Shown here piece by piece: positions 7,637-9,851 of a stretch of 9,851 nt of DNA. Below the pieces are notes generated by a model, which saw only the letters and a program-made list of their open reading frames with translations, was not told where the DNA came from and ran no database searches. The position numbers were made by a program, and so were the translations under genes. The stretch is taken from positions 1 through 9,851 of the forward strand of contig JAEZLF010000078.1 in the NCBI GenBank assembly GCA_023435925.1, in the 5' to 3' direction. Source of the stretch: Bacillota bacterium. GTDB lineage: Bacteria > Bacillota > Clostridia > Acetivibrionales > DTU013. The stretch's first letter is position 1. Every line of letters starts with the position of its first letter.

Positions 7637-7652
7637 CGCATTTTATTATGCG
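7637..7652. promoter_or_regulatory. Small inverted repeat over the ferredoxin promoter (possible operator)
   Basis: CGCAT and ATGCG are separated by TTTATT, a perfect 5-base-arm inverted repeat. It sits just upstream of the ferredoxin -10, where a -35 element would be, so a repressor or activator bound here could control the gene. The arms are short, so chance is possible. Confidence 0.3.
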
Positions 7653-7802
7653 AGAAATCAAATTATTCATACCCTTATCAGAGAGAATTAATCTGGAAAT
7701 TTTAAAAGTTCCGTTTATTGTTTTTATATTTGTTGTGACTGGAACCCAGTTGAGATAAAATTGTTTCAATAAGTATGAAAATGGATATTAGATAAAAATG
7801 GC

Positions 7803-7808
7803 TATAAT
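7803..7808 (+). promoter_or_regulatory. Possible -10 element for the phosphoesterase gene
   Basis: A consensus TATAAT lies 26 bases before the start codon at 7835, within an AT-rich divergent intergenic region (7607-7834). No convincing -35 lies 16-18 bases upstream, so this is tentative. The rest of that region shows no gene; the short frames through it have no family resemblance. Confidence 0.35.
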
Positions 7809-7834
7809 GGTTTTCTTAAAGTAGGGTGAGGAAC

Positions 7835-9625
7835 ATGAAAAAGAAGTTAATTTATACTATATTGGCGGTGGCATTACTAGCTGGTTTCCTTTATGCACAA
7901 AATAAGTGGATCAGCTTGACGAAATACGAGATTGTCTCAGACAGACTGCCCGGGAATTTTGACGGGTTTAAAATATTACAGCTTTCTGACTTACACAGTA
8001 CCTACTTTGGCAAGGATCAGAAATGGCTGACTGGAATCATTGCCAACGCAGAGCCGGATATCATTGTTTTCACAGGGGATCTTATAGATGGCAGGCACTA
8101 TGACGAAGAAGCTTCTTTGTCGATGATACGAAATGCCGTTGAAATTGCTCCATTATATTATGTTACAGGAAATCATGAGTTTTGGTCCCGCAGGTTCGGA
8201 GGACTGGAAAACAAGATAAGGGAAGCGGGTGCTGTTGTTTTAAGAGATTCCTCAAGAAAGTTGACAATCGGTAATCAGAGTATTTATTTGACCGGTATCG
8301 ACGATCCCCAGTCAACCGGAAATTTATATAATGTATTCATTTATATTGAAGAAAAGTTAAAGGATATGATACCGGTTCTTCCTGAAGATGGGTTTAAGAT
8401 ACTGCTTCATCACCGGCCGGAGGTTTTCAGCGATTATGTCCGTTTTGGGGTGGATATTGCTTTCACGGGCCATGCTCATGGCGGGCAGTTCAGGCTTCCC
8501 TTTATTGGGGGATTGTATTCACCGGGCCAGGGTTTCTTTCCAAAGTACACTGCCGGAGTGCACAGGGATGGGAATACAGCGATGGTGGTTAACCGCGGCC
8601 TTGGAAACAGTGTCATACCACAGCGGTTGTTCAACAGACCCGAAGTAGTGCTGGTGACACTTAGATCCGCTGAAATGGTGAAGGATAATACGGTAAAGAA
8701 TGATGGTAGTGCCGGTAATCATGAAGAAGCAGGCAATGCTCAGACGGATGTGCCGGTGAAGCAGGCTGCCGCACTGCAAACCACAGACCGGGAAGTCACC
8801 GGGCAATCCGGCCGGCAGGAAACGAGTGAGCAGGGAGCGGTACAGCAGCCTCTGAGGATAGAAAAGCAATACCTTATCAATGAAAACGGAAATACGGTTG
8901 CAGAAAGAATTCTGATACCGGATGGCTTTCAGCGTATACCAGTTGATACCGGGTCCTTTGGAGAATATCTGAGGAAGCTTCCGGTTAAGGCGCATGGATC
9001 CAATGTCATGTATTTTAATGGTGACGCAAAGCCGGTTGAGGTTCATGAGGCGGTTCTTGATATTGATGTGGGAAACAGGGATTTGCAGCAATGCGCAGAC
9101 TCTATTATAAGGCTTAGGGCTGAATACCTTTATTCAAAAAGCCTCTTTGACCAAATTCATTTTAATTTTACCAACGGTTTCAATGCGGAATATTCTAAGT
9201 GGCGAAAGGGCTACAGGATTAAGGTCAGCGGAAATGATGCCCATTGGGTGCAGCAGGGCGTAACGTCTGAAGACTACAGCAGCTTCAGGAAATATCTTGA
9301 CGTTGTGTTTGCATATGCCGGAACACTGTCGCTGTCAAAGGAAATGAAGAGTATACCGGTCGAAGAAATGCAGCCGGGGGACGTCTTTATGTACGGAAAT
9401 ACGCCAGGTCATTGTGTGATTGTATTAGACATGGCGGAGAACAAGGTAACAGGTGAGAAGCTGTTTATACTGGCACAAGGATATATGCCGGCTCAGGAAA
9501 TACATATTCTGAAAAATCCGGCCAATGGGGCAGGAAATCCCTGGTATACCATGGATTTTGGAGAAAAACTCAACACGCCGGAGTGGATATTTACGAGGGA
9601 TCAGCTGATGCGGTTTGAGCATTGA
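7835..9625 (+). CDS. Membrane-anchored metallophosphoesterase fused to a DUF4846 domain
   Basis: This 596-residue protein begins at the ATG at 7835, preferred over the GTG at 7826, which lies inside the GGGTGAGG ribosome binding site. Residues 4-22 form a signal anchor. Residues about 48-276 are a YkuE/YaeI-type calcineurin-like phosphoesterase with all metal motifs: D52 and H54 (SDLH), D82 (GDLID), N113-H114-E115 (GNHE), H192-H193, and H213/H215 (GHAHGGQ). Residues about 277-343 are a Gln/Glu/Ala-rich low-complexity linker. From about 345 to the end is a DUF4846 domain, recognised from its FGEYLRKLP, LDIDVGNRDLQQCAD, LRAEYLY, HFNF and PGDVFMYG stretches and the terminal PEW.F motif. The phosphoesterase would act on extracytoplasmic phospho-substrates. 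The DUF4846 role is unknown. Both domains look complete, so this is a real fusion rather than two genes misread. Known DUF4846 proteins are, to my knowledge, usually stand-alone. Confidence 0.9.
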   Translation: MKKKLIYTILAVALLAGFLYAQNKWISLTKYEIVSDRLPGNFDGFKILQLSDLHSTYFGKDQKWLTGIIANAEPDIIVFTGDLIDGRHYDEEASLSMIRNAVEIAPLYYVTGNHEFWSRRFGGLENKIREAGAVVLRDSSRKLTIGNQSIYLTGIDDPQSTGNLYNVFIYIEEKLKDMIPVLPEDGFKILLHHRPEVFSDYVRFGVDIAFTGHAHGGQFRLPFIGGLYSPGQGFFPKYTAGVHRDGNTAMVVNRGLGNSVIPQRLFNRPEVVLVTLRSAEMVKDNTVKNDGSAGNHEEAGNAQTDVPVKQAAALQTTDREVTGQSGRQETSEQGAVQQPLRIEKQYLINENGNTVAERILIPDGFQRIPVDTGSFGEYLRKLPVKAHGSNVMYFNGDAKPVEVHEAVLDIDVGNRDLQQCADSIIRLRAEYLYSKSLFDQIHFNFTNGFNAEYSKWRKGYRIKVSGNDAHWVQQGVTSEDYSSFRKYLDVVFAYAGTLSLSKEMKSIPVEEMQPGDVFMYGNTPGHCVIVLDMAENKVTGEKLFILAQGYMPAQEIHILKNPANGAGNPWYTMDFGEKLNTPEWIFTRDQLMRFEH

Positions 9626-9851
9626 TTCTTTTTCTGGGCGAAATGCCAAACATTTTTTTATATGCTCTCATAAAGCTGGAATAATCGTTGAAACCACTTT
9701 GTTCACATGCGTGGGCGGCAGGACTGCCTGATCGGATGAGAGCGTCAGCCTTTAACAAGCGCTTTTGAAGGATGTAGCTATGTACGGAGTAACCGGTTTG
9801 CTGCTTGAATTTGTGCATCAGGTGGTATCTGCTGAGATAAAACTCAGATGC
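9591..9851 (-). CDS. AraC-family transcriptional regulator, C-terminal DNA-binding domain (5' truncated)
   Basis: The frame stays open to the window edge, so the N-terminus lies beyond base 9851; the ATG at 9818 is internal. About 86 codons are visible. The sequence is a classic AraC/XylS double helix-turn-helix: FYLSRYHLMHKFKQQTGYSV for the first HTH with its recognition helix, a linker helix (YILQKRLLKADALI), then ACEQSGFNDYSSFMRAYKK and MFGISPRKR for the second. The sensor domain is not seen, so the effector and targets are unknown. A tail of about 12 residues after the conserved end runs across the stop of the convergent phosphoesterase gene. The two overlap by 35 bases. AraC regulators often control neighbours, but here the adjacent gene is convergent, so targets probably lie beyond the window. 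Confidence 0.92.
   Translation of the reverse strand, partial: ASEFYLSRYHLMHKFKQQTGYSVHSYILQKRLLKADALIRSGSPAAHACEQSGFNDYSSFMRAYKKMFGISPRKRINAQTASADPS

Noticed and set aside
7537..7758. Possible 73-residue gene on the + strand over the ferredoxin promoter
   Set aside because: It overlaps the start of the well-supported ferredoxin antisense, has no family resemblance, and its later part is AT-rich intergenic sequence.
8519..9091. 190-residue minus-strand frame inside the phosphoesterase fusion gene
   Set aside because: It is antisense to two clearly conserved domains and shows no coherent motif, so it is a shadow frame.

Overview
The window looks like chromosomal DNA of an anaerobic, Gram-positive Clostridia-type Firmicute. 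The evidence is strong GGAGG-type ribosome binding sites, S-layer homology and cohesin modules, a small clostridial-type 4Fe-4S ferredoxin, an AT-rich extended -10 promoter and moderate GC content by eye. The species cannot be named from sequence alone. No tRNA, rRNA, CRISPR array, insertion sequence or riboswitch was recognised.

Region 1 (1-6063, + strand) is a tightly packed run of four genes separated by 14-24 bases, so probably one operon that begins upstream of the window. In order it holds the 3' part of a gene for a beta-rich exported-looking protein, a lipoprotein with an internal duplication, a large exported protein with an intact von Willebrand A (MIDAS) domain and a beta-rich C-terminus, and an exported protein with N-terminal SLH modules, a Gly/Ser linker and a C-terminal cohesin-like domain. 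All three complete products carry export signals. Together they look like the end of a cell-surface assembly or appendage locus: one part would attach to the cell wall (SLH), one to the membrane (lipoprotein), and two could bind other proteins (vWA, cohesin). No convincing dockerin partner is visible.

Region 2 (6113-7592, - strand) holds a pair of short chromate-transporter-family (CHR) genes overlapping by ATGA, preceded by a single-cluster 4Fe-4S ferredoxin with its own well-formed promoter. A small palindrome overlaps that promoter. The CHR pair converges on the surface operon with only about 50 bases between the stop codons.

Region 3 (7593-9851) has an AT-rich divergent intergenic region of about 240 bases, then a + strand gene for a membrane-anchored metallophosphoesterase fused to a DUF4846 domain. 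It ends with the C-terminal DNA-binding part of an AraC-family regulator on the - strand, cut by the window edge. The last two genes overlap tail to tail by 35 bases.

The most interesting items are the surface operon with a cohesin but no visible dockerin, and the metallophosphoesterase-DUF4846 fusion, whose C-terminal domain has a Cys/His arrangement suggestive of a papain-like (NlpC/P60 or CHAP-like) hydrolase.
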